A DNA stretch of 64,000 nt from Neofusicoccum parvum (taxonomy: Eukaryota > Ascomycota > Dothideomycetes > Botryosphaeriales > Botryosphaeriaceae), in the NCBI GenBank assembly GCA_020912385.1, contig CP087210.1:1922001-1986000 (forward strand), in the 5' to 3' direction. The stretch's first letter is position 1. Each line of letters begins with the position of its first letter. Both the position numbers and the translations under genes were made by a program. Below the pieces are notes generated by a model. It did no database searches. It worked only from the letters and a program-made list of their open reading frames with translations, and was not told the DNA's origin. Below are positions 35,268 to 46,600 of this stretch, piece by piece.

Positions 35268-35933
35268 TCAGTTCGCACTGGCTGTCACAGTCACAACGAC
35301 CGTCTGCACCCCGACGCTCACAGATGGCGTAATGTCGATCGTGGAGGTCTCGGCTGGCGTGGGCAACACCGTCTCGACAGCTGAAGCTGTCGCGGTCGGC
35401 CCTGCCGATGCTGCAGCCTTCCTCGCACCCGTTGCTCCCGGCAGCTTGCCCGTCGCAGCCAGCTCGCCCTTGAGGTAGCATGGCCCGTCGCTGTACACGA
35501 CCGCGACACACTTCTCCTGGCTGGCGCACGCATCGACGCACTTGGCGAACGACCCCGGGTACTGCGGGCTGTCGGGCAGGTCGCCGCCGATGCGGTCTGT
35601 GCCGCAATCAAGCACGAAATCCGTGCAGTCCGTCGACTTGTAGTCGGTGTTGTTGCCGACCGGGCAGGCCACCTCGCGGTTGGCATTGGCACAGCCCGAG
35701 CCGCTTGGGACAGGCGTGGGTGGGAACAAGCCGGAGAGAAGCGAGCTGAGGTCGATCGATGTCGCCGGCGAGACCTAGGATACAGTTTAGATGAGAAGGA
35801 TACAAGAGCCAGGACTGGAGACAAGGGATACCTCTTCATCTGTGCATGAGGTCGTGTCGAGAGGAGATGCGATACTGGTGCCGCTGAACACGGCCAGTGC
35901 TGCTGCGATGGCCTGCAGGTAAGTAGGAGACAT
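35268..35933 (-). CDS. Small secreted Cys-rich protein, PAN/apple-like
   Basis: Exons 35933-35832 and 35774-35268 join in phase to 202 aa. An N-terminal hydrophobic signal (LQAIAAALAVFSGTSIAS) precedes a Cys-rich core. Cys occur as TSC, SGC, VAC, TDC, LDC, AKC, DAC, EKC and GPC, nine in the mature part. The segment FAKCVDACASQEKCVAVVYS then GPCYLKGEL resembles the PAN/apple core, where a central helix with Cys spacing CxxxC leads into a strand ending CYLK. The last ~55 residues are Ala/Thr/Ser-rich with a Val-rich end. Such proteins occur in fungal secretomes as wall or glycan-binding proteins and effector candidates; no function is shown here. The upstream gap is unusually long (1.7 kb). Confidence 0.78.
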
Positions 35934-36022
35934 GGTGGCTGATAACAGATGGGGAATGTGAAGGAAGATGCTGCAGCTATCGGTGGCCTCTGATGGCCGT
36001 CAACCTCATTGCCCGCTGCTGG

Positions 36023-36029
36023 CTTTATA
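36023..36029 (-). promoter_or_regulatory. TATA-like box
   Basis: TATAAAG on the minus strand lies about 90 bp before the start codon of the secreted protein at 35933. Confidence 0.4.
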
Positions 36030-37539
36030 CGCAGCGCCGCCATCATGCTCCGCATCTTGTTCCTGCAGCAATTTGCGAGATGGTCTAGACTGCACGACTT
36101 CAAACTTGATCACGGAACTTGCACTACAGAGAACGCAAGGCACAGGCGGAGCGATTCCCCGCATCTTGCCGTACTCGCCCACACTCCCGGCTTGCCTCCG
36201 AAGATGAGGCAAAGCGTCGCGAAGTGGTGCTACTCGTATGATGAGTACCGGGCCGACCTTCAGGTTCTCAAGTCCTAGCTTGCTACACAGTGTCACGAGT
36301 CTGCAGACACCCGAACTTCAACGGATACTCCGCAAAATCGTGGTATTTGACTTACAACGGTATGAAACATGCATACCCGAGCATCTGTCAACCTGGTAGG
36401 ACATTACTTTCTTTCCCCCTTAACGGTCTCAAATATACCCGTGGGTTGTCACGTCAACGTTGGCTTTCCACATTTTAAAGAAGACCAAGATGGATGCTTG
36501 CATCGACCTCTTATAATCCTGCTGCGTTTTTCATGCTCCGCAGACGTTGCAGGTTCGCTTGGGGACGACATATAGTAGTACGTGAGAGTACGGAATGAAG
36601 TCTAGATTGATATCACTGCATCTTACCGTGCACTTCACCGCGTGATTCTTCGTTGATTGATCATCGACAAAAGATCGACAGCCTTGCATCGCCTTCTAGG
36701 AAAAGCCACCGCCTTCAATGGCCGCAAACTGCGGCACTGCGAGCACCTTCCGTCCTCACGTTACAGTAAAGGTACGTCATGATCGTATGCCTACTCCCGA
36801 AGAGATTCAAGCGAAATGGAATCAGTGTACTTCACGTTCACCCTACTTCCCACACCCAAATGAATGCGTTAGGTCATTCGTGTGTTAGTGCATTTTCGTA
36901 TAGAGCAGGCCATTAGTTTTTTCCTCTGCTTCTACACCTAACTACAATTATCCACCTCAGAGTCCTTAGCAAAGCCGAATTTTCACTCGCATATGCTCCT
37001 CGGAAGCAAAGATCCTGGAATCTTGCGGCAGTCTGATTCTACAATGTATCTCGCCTGCACCTGCACTGACACACCTCGCGTAATCACTTGGAACGGGTTG
37101 CAAGCGCGTCACAAAATGGAAATCCTCGAGGTAGGATTTCGAGTCCCAAATCCAAGCAGGAACCCAGGTCGTACTCGTGAGCCGTTTCTCAACTCTCGGC
37201 CCGCCACTGGATCTAAACGCTGCTGGAATTGTTGTTTCACCACTTCGCCAATCATCTCGATTCTTGTTTTGCCTCTACGAATTGAGTATGCAATCCGGCA
37301 TTCAGAGGAATGACGGAGTTCGGGAGATCCCCAATGGGCCCTCAATTCCGTCAATCACTTGCATTAGTGCTTACTTGTGTACAGCCTCGCATATCTCCGT
37401 AGGATGCATTGCTTTATCGGAGACTAGCGCGAGCATGAGAATAACCACCAACGGCGTGCGTTGAGTAATATCGACGTCAGGCAACAGCATTCTCGACTCC
37501 GTAGTAGGGCTATGCCGAACCCCGTAATCGCCGCCGGGA

Positions 37540-37545
37540 TATAAG
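37540..37545 (+). promoter_or_regulatory. TATA-like box
   Basis: TATAAG lies about 94 bp before the start codon at 37639. Confidence 0.35.
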
Positions 37546-37638
37546 AACTGCGCCAAACAGCCAAGCTTCAGCCCGCAACGGCTTCTCCATTGCCTCATCC
37601 AACCACCTGGGAAACCACCTTCAACACCAAAGCACAAG

Positions 37639-39125
37639 ATGGTCACCAAACTGACCCCCACCCCAGGCACCGCCGCCGCCGCCGCCGCCGCAACCCACCA
37701 GAACGCCTACCTGCCCGTGCCCAACCCCAGCCAGTCCTACTGGCGCACGCCGCCGCACCCGCTCGACTCGCACCGCACGACGCCGTCCCTGCCGACGGCC
37801 TGCGACGTGCTGATCATCGGCGCGGGGCTCGCGGGCGTGTCCGTCGCGTACGAGCTATCCAACCTCGCGACCACGACGACCCCGCCGCCGTCGACGGTCC
37901 TGCTCGAGGCCCGCCAGACGTGCTCGGGCGCCACGGGCCGCAACGGCGGGCACGTCAAGGTCAAGGCGGCGACGGTGTTCGGGATGGCGGCGCGGCACGG
38001 CGCGGCCGCCGCGGACGAGCTCGTGGCGTTCGTGCGCGCGCAGGTCGCAGCGCTGAAGGCGGTGGCGGAGCGCGAGGGCCTGGCCGCGGACTGCGAGTTC
38101 GAGCTGCGCCGCAGCTACGACACGTTCGCGGACGCGCGGGACGCGGCCGACATGGCGCGCAGGTGGGCGGAGTGCCTGGAGAGGGGGGATGCGTGGACGA
38201 GGGAGGTGGATTGGGTGGGCGCGGAGTGGGCGGAGCGCGTGACGGCGGTGAGGGGCGCGAGGGCGGCGTTCAGCATGCCGGCGTGCTCGTTCTGGCCGTA
38301 CAGGTTCGTGATGGGCTTGCTGGAGAGGGCGATGCGCAGGAATCCCGGGCTGAATGTGCAGACGGAGACGCCGGTGCTGGGGGTGGAGAAGGCGGAGGGT
38401 GAGGATGGCGCGCCGGTGACGATTGTGCACACGCCGAGGGGGTCGATTGCTGCGCGGAAGGTGGTGTTCGCCACGAATGCGTACACGGCGGGCCTGCTGC
38501 CGCAGTATCGTGGGATCATCACGCCCTACAAGGGGACGGCGGCGCATCTTGCGGCGTTGGATGGCAGGGAGCCGGTGTATCCACATCTCAGCCACACTTA
38601 CAACCTGCACTTCGAACGGGTGAAAGAGCTGGAGACGGTAGATTACTTGAACCCAAGGCCTGATGGCGGGATTGTCGTGGGGGGAGGGAAGTGGCTGTAC
38701 GAGGAAAGGCGTGACCTGTGGTATGACACTGTGGACGATTCAACTCTGATGGGGCCGATCATGAAGGAGAAGTACTTCGAGGGCTACATGCAGAGAAATT
38801 TCAGGGGATGGGATGACAGTGGGAGCGAGGCGGAAAGAGTTTGGACCGGAAGTAAGTTTTGCCCTTCTCTATGCATCCCTATAGAGACTCACAGGGTTAC
38901 ATAGTCATGGGGCTCACCCCCGACGGAGTCCCGCATGTTGGCAAAGTGCCTGGAGAGCAGAACCAGTGGATTCTGGCGGGCTTCAACGGCGGCGGCAACG
39001 CATTGATCTATCTGACGGCAAAGGCCATAGCGCGGATGGTAAATGACGACTCGTCGTTTGAGGAAGCTGGGCAGGGCATACCGAAGCTGTTCAAGACGAC
39101 GGCGGAGAGATTGGGAAAGCGGTGA
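37639..39125 (+). CDS. FAD-dependent oxidoreductase (DAO family)
   Basis: Flavin amine/amino-acid oxidase of the DAO fold; relatives include gamma-glutamylputrescine oxidase, but the substrate is not evident. Exons 37639-38851 and 38905-39125 join in phase to 477 aa. A poly-Ala run of seven residues sits near the N-terminus. The dinucleotide-binding motif CDVLIIGAGLAGVSVAYEL lies at ~55-73. ARQTCSGATGRNGGHVK is the conserved FAD-contact segment. ATNAYTAGLLPQY and the C-terminal GLTPDGVPHVGKVPG then FNGGGNALIYLTAKAI complete the fold. The first ~1 kb is extremely GC-rich, markedly more so than the following HET gene. It ends 263 bp before the HET gene on the same strand. Confidence 0.88.
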
Positions 39126-39388
39126 TGGGTTGCTAGAGCTAGGTCGAGAGATGTGCACGTATAGAAGGTGAGGGGAGAAATGACAAATGTCAGCAAACAG
39201 AGCCATGCCAAAAGAAGCTAGCTCAGGTCCCGCGTGCCATCTCCACTCCACGAAAACCCAGTCATCCGCATCACCTTGGGGCAGTGGCCGTGCCGCGCAT
39301 CTGGCCCTCTGACGCTGGAAAATGAGCGACACACTAAGCAGCGCCCCTTCTCCTGGATACGACCCAATCCCGGAGCCAGGGACACCCC

Positions 39389-41413
39389 ATGCCGAAGTTC
39401 GCGGACCGAGTGCGCTTGCAGACGAAGCCAGCCACAGCTCCACTCATCACGGAGCCCGGCTCCTACCTTTGCCCGAGGTGTAGACTTGCCGACTTCAGCA
39501 AGCTATTCAGCTGCGATGCCTCGGATCGGCGCCATCAAGTTTTGCTTGAGTTCCCCTCCGCGTCGGCATTCGCTCTCAGTCAGCATTGCGTCCTATGCCA
39601 GGTTCTGCAATGTATGAAAGCAAGATCTATCCTATGTCACAGTGCGCCTCGGCCCTCCCAGCTGAGAGCTATCACGACCAATGAAGCAGGTGGCATGGAA
39701 GCGATTGCCTGGCTCGAGTGCGATCTGGAGCTAAATGAACGTCAGCTTCTTCCTCCCGCTACTAACAGCCCGATGACTGTCAAGATATCCCCTCTGTATG
39801 ACCCGAGCACTCCGAATGCCGCAGAGCACCTCTCCATTCAGACTGAGGAGATCATGGGGGTTCCATCTTGCATCAGACCCCGGTCCATAGACTTCCAGCA
39901 GGTACGGACTTGGATGAACACCTGCTCCCTCAGTCACGCAGAAAGGTGTGAGATGAGGTACACTTTCGTTCCAGGCCTGAGGGTCGTTGACTGTGATACT
40001 CGAAGGATTGTTCCTGCATGCAGAGGATGTAGGTATGCGGCGCTGTCTTACGTCTGGGGGGTCGCCAACGACCCTGATGATGCTTCCACACGCGAAGCGC
40101 TTCCAGAAACCCTTCCACAGACGATTGAGGATGCTATTCAAGTCACCAGGAAGGTGAATCTCAGGTTTCTATGGGTTGATCGATATTGCATACCTGAACG
40201 CATGAAGCGAGAACACATCAGGTCGATGCACAAGATCTACCACAACGCAGAGGTCACTATCATAGCAGCTGCCGGGGAAGGCCCCGGCTTTGGACTCCCA
40301 GGTGTCGGCCATCGCTCCCGCGTTCCTCATTTTCGTGTACGCTTAGGATCCCACCTCTTGATTTCATCTCCACCAGATCCCCAGCAAGCCATCAACTGCT
40401 CGAAATGGGCCACCAGAGGTTGGACTTATCAAGAGGGTCTCTTTTCCCGACGTATGCTGGTTTTCACGGACCACCAAGTATACTTCCAATGCGGCAAACG
40501 AACATACTGCAACACCACCAACGATCCGTCCCGATGTTTCGAACTGGCTTATTCAGAACAAAACCTGTGGCAAAAGATCACGGCCTATTCTCAACGACAA
40601 CTCAGTCGGCCGACTGATGCACTGAACGGCATGATGGGCATTCTTCAAGCTTTCCAAGAAACGGAGGATTGCTGGCTTCTTTGCGGGATTCCAGTGCAGA
40701 AGCCAGACATCCCTCGCGCCGTGCAGACCTCACACGGGCCAACCTGGGACGAGCTCCTTTGGTCTGCTCTTCTCTGGGGCATATCCCAGCCCGCAAGACG
40801 CCGTAGTGAATTTCCAAGCTGGTCCTGGACTGGGTGGTATGGGTTCACGCACGAAACACATCGCATGATACATGCTGCCATCTACTATCCACCAGAGTCG
40901 TCTGTCTCCGTTGAAGGCCCGGGAGGCTCAATCCTCAATTCCTCTGAGGTTGAGACGATGATCGCCAATGGCCACGGGTTTCTCCATGATGCGAGGTTCC
41001 TTCACATCACCGCTCTGACGATTGACCTGGAGATAAGATCTCGTTTCACTTCACCAGCTGAGGTCATCAATCTGAACAATTCAGATACATGCAGACACCC
41101 GAAATGGGCAATTTTTCTGCGATCTAGCGGCTCCGAACACGCCTACGAATTCGAGCTCACGACTACAACCTCTACGAGCGAGAGGCTCTTCGATATGTTC
41201 AACCAAGGCTTCCGCTGCAAGGGTTTGGTATTTGATGCTGGCCCCGGTGAAGATGAGGGCCTCCCCAGCTGGGTCTACTATCCAGCAGCCGTCATGATCA
41301 TTGGTCAAGTCCAAGAAGGGCACAGCTGGGTTGAGAGAATTGGAAGGCTTAGGATAGGCCGGGATCATGTCAGGGATGCCGAACAGGAAATTCGGACGTT
41401 AAGGTTGGGGTAG
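39389..41413 (+). CDS. Heterokaryon-incompatibility (HET) domain protein
   Basis: Intronless 674 aa protein of the fungal HET superfamily, whose best-known members trigger cell death after fusion of unlike individuals; most paralogs are untested. The three core motifs are visible: YAALSYVWGVAND at ~216-228, FLWVDRYCIPE at ~258-268, and ATRGWTYQEGLFSRRMLVFT at ~341-360. The ~190 residues before them contain a Cys-rich opening (YLCPRCRLADFSKLFSC, CVLCQVLQCM) that could bind metal. The C-terminal ~300 residues resemble the variable region of many HET proteins, with FPSWSWTGWYG. No NACHT, WD40 or TPR region is present. GC content is lower than in the upstream oxidoreductase. The start is the first ATG of the frame. 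Confidence 0.9.
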   Translation: MPKFADRVRLQTKPATAPLITEPGSYLCPRCRLADFSKLFSCDASDRRHQVLLEFPSASAFALSQHCVLCQVLQCMKARSILCHSAPRPSQLRAITTNEAGGMEAIAWLECDLELNERQLLPPATNSPMTVKISPLYDPSTPNAAEHLSIQTEEIMGVPSCIRPRSIDFQQVRTWMNTCSLSHAERCEMRYTFVPGLRVVDCDTRRIVPACRGCRYAALSYVWGVANDPDDASTREALPETLPQTIEDAIQVTRKVNLRFLWVDRYCIPERMKREHIRSMHKIYHNAEVTIIAAAGEGPGFGLPGVGHRSRVPHFRVRLGSHLLISSPPDPQQAINCSKWATRGWTYQEGLFSRRMLVFTDHQVYFQCGKRTYCNTTNDPSRCFELAYSEQNLWQKITAYSQRQLSRPTDALNGMMGILQAFQETEDCWLLCGIPVQKPDIPRAVQTSHGPTWDELLWSALLWGISQPARRRSEFPSWSWTGWYGFTHETHRMIHAAIYYPPESSVSVEGPGGSILNSSEVETMIANGHGFLHDARFLHITALTIDLEIRSRFTSPAEVINLNNSDTCRHPKWAIFLRSSGSEHAYEFELTTTTSTSERLFDMFNQGFRCKGLVFDAGPGEDEGLPSWVYYPAAVMIIGQVQEGHSWVERIGRLRIGRDHVRDAEQEIRTLRLG

Positions 41414-42141
41414 GATACTTGTCTCTTTGACAGCCTCGTTGTTCGTATTTTATGAAACTACATCCACTTGCGAAGCCTTGTGTTGGAATCACATGCGATC
41501 AGCTAGGAAGTTAAGACAGTTGAAAGCGAATTTGCATTTCATCTTCTTCTAAATCGAACTCGTGGAGTCCCTCGGTGTTATTCATGTGGCAGACCAACTC
41601 ATATCGTCCAGCATGCCTTCGTTGTTCTAGAACCCGTGGCGGGCTGTTTGATGCGTGCTATCCTTTCGGTAACCGCCGGGTGTACACGGATACCTGTAGC
41701 CTACGCCTCGTGCTATCTGGCTGCAGCCACAGGTTCACCGGGCGCAGTCATCAGGCCACGCCAAGCGGCAAATTGGTGTCTGATGTGGCAGTGCCCTGTG
41801 AAACGGCAACGACCTGCGCTAAGCACAGACCCAATTACAACAGGCTTTCTTGGCTAGGCTTCGTATAGACCACATACGCTGTCCTAGCCAATCATGTTTC
41901 GAGCATCGAGAGCGCGAAGCCTGACGCGAATGCGACCACTTGGCGACGCGCGCACGTTGTCTGAGGTTATGCAAATAGCGGGCAAGCTTTCTGGCCTACA
42001 GTGAGACAATTTGCAGATCCCGTATTTAAGTGATAGCTAAGCCTACTACAACCTCTACCCCAACGTATAAATACACCACGTTTTCGTGGTTGAACTTTCC
42101 GGACAAATCAGCCCTACACACTCGCAGATTCAGAGCTCGGA
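41414..42141. other. Intergenic region, no gene seen
   Basis: 728 bp between two rightward genes, AT-richer towards the right, with a good TATA box at 42066-42072. No coding signal. Confidence 0.5.
42066..42072 (+). promoter_or_regulatory. TATA box
   Basis: TATAAAT sits 70 bp before the start codon at 42142, the best-formed TATA element in the window. Confidence 0.5.
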
Positions 42142-43419
42142 ATGGAGAAACACCACCAGAACCAGTCTGCCAGCATGGAGATGGAGGCACACGAAAGGCA
42201 TGAAGAGGCTCCACCGCCACCATATGTCCCTGGGCCGATACACCACAACAAGTCTCTTCCGGAGATTCCGCCGTTGCAGTCTCGAGATGACGGCCCTTCT
42301 CATGGAAGCGATTTTTCAACTCCCGTATATTACACTCGCGACCCGCGCAAGCTCATTGGCTACCTCATTCCTTTCCCCAAGCCGCTTCTGGAGATCCCAA
42401 CAGAGGACATGCCCAGCAGATTTCTCATCTACACGCCCCCTCCACCTCCGCTCAAAAAACCGGCTGAGGGCGAGAAAGAGGGCATGGCGCACAAATTCCA
42501 GCGCAAATGGCAGCAAGAAATCCGCGAAGCCAAAGACACCACCGTGGAGAGGACGCGCTGGCAAAACATCAAGAGCAAGTCCACGCGCGGCGTCGAATGG
42601 GCCATCAACCAGACGACCACCTCCAACGTCGACTTCCTGATCCGCGTCGACGCCGGCAGCGACAAGAAGAAGGACAAGGGCAAGAACAAGGAGCACCAGC
42701 GCAGCGACAGCGCGCAGACCAGCACCACCTCGCAGGAGCAGGCCGCGCCCGACGCCGAGCCCAAGCGCCTCTCCGAGATCATCCTCGCCTACCCGCACAC
42801 GCTGGCCGGCACGCCCGAGTCCGTCCGCGAGGAGTTCGTCGACAAGACGCTCCGCACCAAGTCCAAGACCCAGCGCGACGCCATCATCGCCACCGGCCTG
42901 CTCCCCGTGTCCATCGCCCTGGACATCCTCATGACGCCCATCCTGCCCTTCGTCCCGCTGATGCAGGTGAACGGCGCCTGGGCCTTCTTCGCCATCCGCG
43001 GGAACAAGGCCGCCGGGAAGGCCGCGAAACAGATGGCCATGGCGAAGCAGGATGACGGCGGGCAGGACGGCGGGGGCGAGGAGGGCGGCGCCGGCGGTGC
43101 GGAGAAGGAGAAGGAGGAGCGGATACACTTCACGTTCCGTCCGGCGCCGGGACTGGAGGTGCTGCAGAGATACTTGGCCGCGCGGTGCTACGAGAAGGAC
43201 GAGAAGTTGTTTGCGGCTGTGGACGCACCGCCCACGGAGGAGGATCTGCTGGAGGCGATTGGGTGGGCGCCGAGCCAGACCGGGGATGAGGGGAGTTCGG
43301 AGGGGGAAGTGGCGGACGTGAAGGAGGATTTGAGACAGGTGATGGCAAAGGCTGCAAAGGAGTGGAAGAGTTGGTGCAAGACGTACGCGAAGAATCCAAA
43401 GAAGGCGGCGAAGAAGTAA
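42142..43419 (+). CDS. Conserved fungal protein, function unknown
   Basis: Intronless, 425 aa. The N-terminus is Pro/His-rich (HEEAPPPPYVPGPIHHN) and probably disordered. Then comes a short folded-looking motif, YYTRDPRKLIGYLIPFPKPL. A basic helical region (AHKFQRKWQQEIREAKD, WQNIKSKSTRGVEWAINQTT) precedes a low-complexity Lys/Ser linker. The best conserved-looking block is ILAYPHTLAGTPESVREEFV followed by RTKSKTQRDAIIATGLLPVS and a hydrophobic stretch (IALDILMTPILPFVPLM) that could be one membrane or buried helix. The C-terminal part holds FRPAPGLEVLQRYLAARCYE and ends in a Lys-rich helix. I recall this pattern from uncharacterised ascomycete proteins but cannot assign a role. It is convergent with the next gene, 199 bp away. 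Confidence 0.78.
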   Translation: MEKHHQNQSASMEMEAHERHEEAPPPPYVPGPIHHNKSLPEIPPLQSRDDGPSHGSDFSTPVYYTRDPRKLIGYLIPFPKPLLEIPTEDMPSRFLIYTPPPPPLKKPAEGEKEGMAHKFQRKWQQEIREAKDTTVERTRWQNIKSKSTRGVEWAINQTTTSNVDFLIRVDAGSDKKKDKGKNKEHQRSDSAQTSTTSQEQAAPDAEPKRLSEIILAYPHTLAGTPESVREEFVDKTLRTKSKTQRDAIIATGLLPVSIALDILMTPILPFVPLMQVNGAWAFFAIRGNKAAGKAAKQMAMAKQDDGGQDGGGEEGGAGGAEKEKEERIHFTFRPAPGLEVLQRYLAARCYEKDEKLFAAVDAPPTEEDLLEAIGWAPSQTGDEGSSEGEVADVKEDLRQVMAKAAKEWKSWCKTYAKNPKKAAKK

Positions 43420-43618
43420 TGGAAGCTCTGAGGTGGACCTTTGGTGGGGGAACTCTTTTTCTACCTTGAATGGTTTGGCAGATTATTGACTGTAAGACTG
43501 TAATGAACTTTTTCTTGAATTCCGTAAAGCAAACGTCGAGAGACACTCCTCCTTTGGACACGGTTTGGTGGCCAGAAACAAACTGTTCCACCGAAGGGAG
43601 GCTTTGTCCTAGCATTCG

Positions 43619-46600
43619 CTAATCTTTATGCTCCTTTTGGAAGTTCCCATCCCCTGTTCCCGACTTTGACCTTCTATGACAAGAATGAGGCTGTAAAGCA
43701 GAACTCTTACCAAACGAGACCGAAATAGCCGAATCCCTTGACTTGGGACGATCCATGGGGCTCACTAGTTCTATGGAGCCTGGCCCGTTTCGGGTCTTGG
43801 GAATAATCGACAATGGCTCTATACCCTCAAAAACTCCGGGAGAAAATCCATCTGTAACCAACTTACCCCCATATTGTCTCTGTGGTCTCAGGCCTGGCAT
43901 TCCTGCACTTCGTTTCAAGCTTGAAGATACAACAGCTAAGTTGTTTGGGGTTGTTGGAGATTGAAATGGTGCAGATCCGTTTGTTCGTGTCGAGTGCACT
44001 GAACGGTTCGATGTTCTTGATGTATTATGCTTCGACCGTGATAGTTGGTTCCAGGGCTCGGAGACCTGTTCCCGCTCATCCGTATTCCAGCCTTCTGTCC
44101 AACCTTGGTCTTGATATCCAGGATCCTCAAAGGCTCCCTGCTCCTTTGATTGGTACATCTCGCTGTCCTCAACGGAGGATTCAGTCTCGTGATCCGATGG
44201 TGCTTCGATGGTCAGGTTGTATCTCTTGTGAAGATTGATCTCACGACGTTGCATGGTCAAGGATACTAGCGTATCTATTTCTTGCTGCAGAGCGTCAGTC
44301 ATTTTTAAACCTGAAAGGTGCTCGCCACACTCGCTTACCGCAGACACCTCAAGTCCCAAGAGAAAGAAGCCTTCAGAAATTTCAAATTTCTTTCCAGCGG
44401 ACTTAATCACGTCCTCGTCTATCCAGTCGCTTCCTATTATCAAGTTTCCTCCCGGATCTTTTCTTCTGGTGCGTACCGGACCTATCTGAGGCCTGTATTG
44501 GGGTGTGAAGAAGTCAATTTGAACAGGGTTGTGACCGATGAACCAGGTTTGGCCAAGGTCTTACGAGGGTGTTAGCATTGAAGACTCCTGATTTAAACGG
44601 TCAAGGGCTTACCGGTAATTCTTCTGTAGATTGGTTTCCATCCATGCTCCTTCATGGTCAAAAGGAGTTGGCTCTCGGCAGAGAGCGGAGAGTCCCACTG
44701 AAATGTTGCAGGAATGCCTTTACTTCTGCGAGCTTTGTGACCTTTGAAAGGAACAAGGCTATTTGAAGCGGAGAATCCGCTCTCTTGTAGTGCTGTCCTG
44801 ATCTCGAGCATCTCTGACTCCGACGTGTTCTCTGCCGATGGAAGTAGGACCACCGTCTTACCGGAGAGTGCGTCGCGTCTATCCTCTTCACTCTCCTCTG
44901 AAGACAGAGATCGAACATCGCTTGTGGTGCGTTGTGTTCTGGGTCGAGCAGGTGATCTCCCCGCTCTACTGAAAAATGGAGACGGTTTGCGGTTCTGAAA
45001 GAAAGTGGAAGCCAGAAAGTCCGTATTTGCCAACGGCTCACTCATACCGTGCTGTGTCTCAATCAACTCCATCCTACGGTCACCATCTTCCATGCGTAAC
45101 TGCCGCGTAGGCGCTGCTTTTGTTTCTTGATGTCGTGCTTCGGCAGCAGCTTCAGCCTGCTCAACGTCCAGCAATCGGGTTTGATATTCTTCCAGCAATA
45201 GCTTGTACTCGTCGATGAGTCTTCTCTTTTCCTCCTCCGCTGTCTTCTGTGCCGCATCCCTGGCTCTTTTTGCCGATTCCGCTTCAGCCAGCTTCTTTGA
45301 CTTCATTGCAGCCCGTGCAGAAGCAGCCGCCTTCTGCGCCGCGTTCTTCAACTCCGCCATCTCTTTCGCAAACACTGCCCTTGTTTCGGCCAATGCCTCG
45401 GCAACCCTCCGATCAGCATCCTCGTTGCGCTGCACCTCCAGCTTCAGGTATTTCTCACGCTCAGCTGCAGCTTTCGCTTCCGCTTCTTCTCTTCTGGCGT
45501 CTAATGCCGCCAAGAGCTGTTCCTGGTCCCGCTTCACCTCTTCTCCCTTCTGACGAGAAGTGAGCTCGGCTAAGCTCGCCCGGATCTGATTATCCCGATT
45601 TTTCCTCTCAATAGCCTCTTCCTTGGCTGCACTTGCAGCTGCTTTGGCTTCTTCCTGAAGTTTCTCCTCACGGGTTTCCCGAATGAAGTCCTCAAGCTTT
45701 GCTAGGCGCTCGTTTCGTTCTTTGTGCTCCAAATCTCTGAGCTTCTCTTCTGCTGAGGATTCATTTACAGTGCGAGGGGGAGGTTTTACCGGAGCAGGAG
45801 CAGGGGGAGGGGAAGAAGGGGGAGCAGAGAAGCGTGGACTCAACGACCGGTAGCGCCGCCGTAAGGGACTTGGTGCCCTGTGGAATGGTGCTCCATACGG
45901 TTGAAAAGGTAAGTTGCCGTGTGGGCCGAAGTTTGGCGGTGAAGTATAAGAAGGTCCGTTGGAAATACCGATGTTGGGGTATTGATAGAAGGGGTCAAAG
46001 GGGTTATTTTCGGGAGCATGTGAGCTCGGGCCACTGAAAGGTACAAAGCCATGTGCATGGTTTCGGTTCTGAGTTGGCATAGGCTTAGTTGATGGGGGTC
46101 CATTTCGTTGATATCTCCGCTGCTGTCGAGGGTCGTCCGGGTAGTCATGCGAGGCTGTGTTGTGCCCTGCTTGGAATCTGTCTCGGATTGGACTACGTGA
46201 TAGCCTGTGTCTGGGCCTTCTTGGCGGTTCCCGTTCTCTGCGGGTATCTCTACCATTCTGAAGCACCGCAAAATCCGAAGAAGCTATGCTCTCCGGAATA
46301 GATGGTGGCGGTGGTGGGGGCCGGGGTGGCTGAGGTAGTGATGGTGCATCTCCGATCCGCTCCTCAGGTATATGATTTCTCTCTTCCCCCGGTTCTGGTG
46401 TAGCGTCGGTATTGAGCACCAGAGACACTGGCTGAGAAGTGGCGTGGATTTGATCATCGCTTAATGTAGTGAACTTTCGCAAGATATTGTCAACAGCCCT
46501 AGCTGCTGGAGATGTGATCCATGGGCCTGGGAGTAATCGCTGTCTGCTTCCGTTCCGGTTATACACTCCGAGTGCCATTGCAGCGCCTTCGTCTGATTCG

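Larger units (their letters stand above)
35934..37638. other. AT-richer intergenic region
   Basis: 1.7 kb between two genes that start in opposite directions. It holds a TATA-like box for each (36023-36029 and 37540-37545). The middle (about 36.3-37.5 kb) is clearly poorer in GC than either side. Short frames exist on both strands but none is coherent. No repeat unit or transposon remnant is obvious by eye. Confidence 0.5.

Noticed and set aside
45203..45563. Ala/Ser-rich plus-strand frames inside the left helical-domain gene
   Set aside because: They are antisense shadows of the Glu/Ala/Lys coiled coil on the minus strand.
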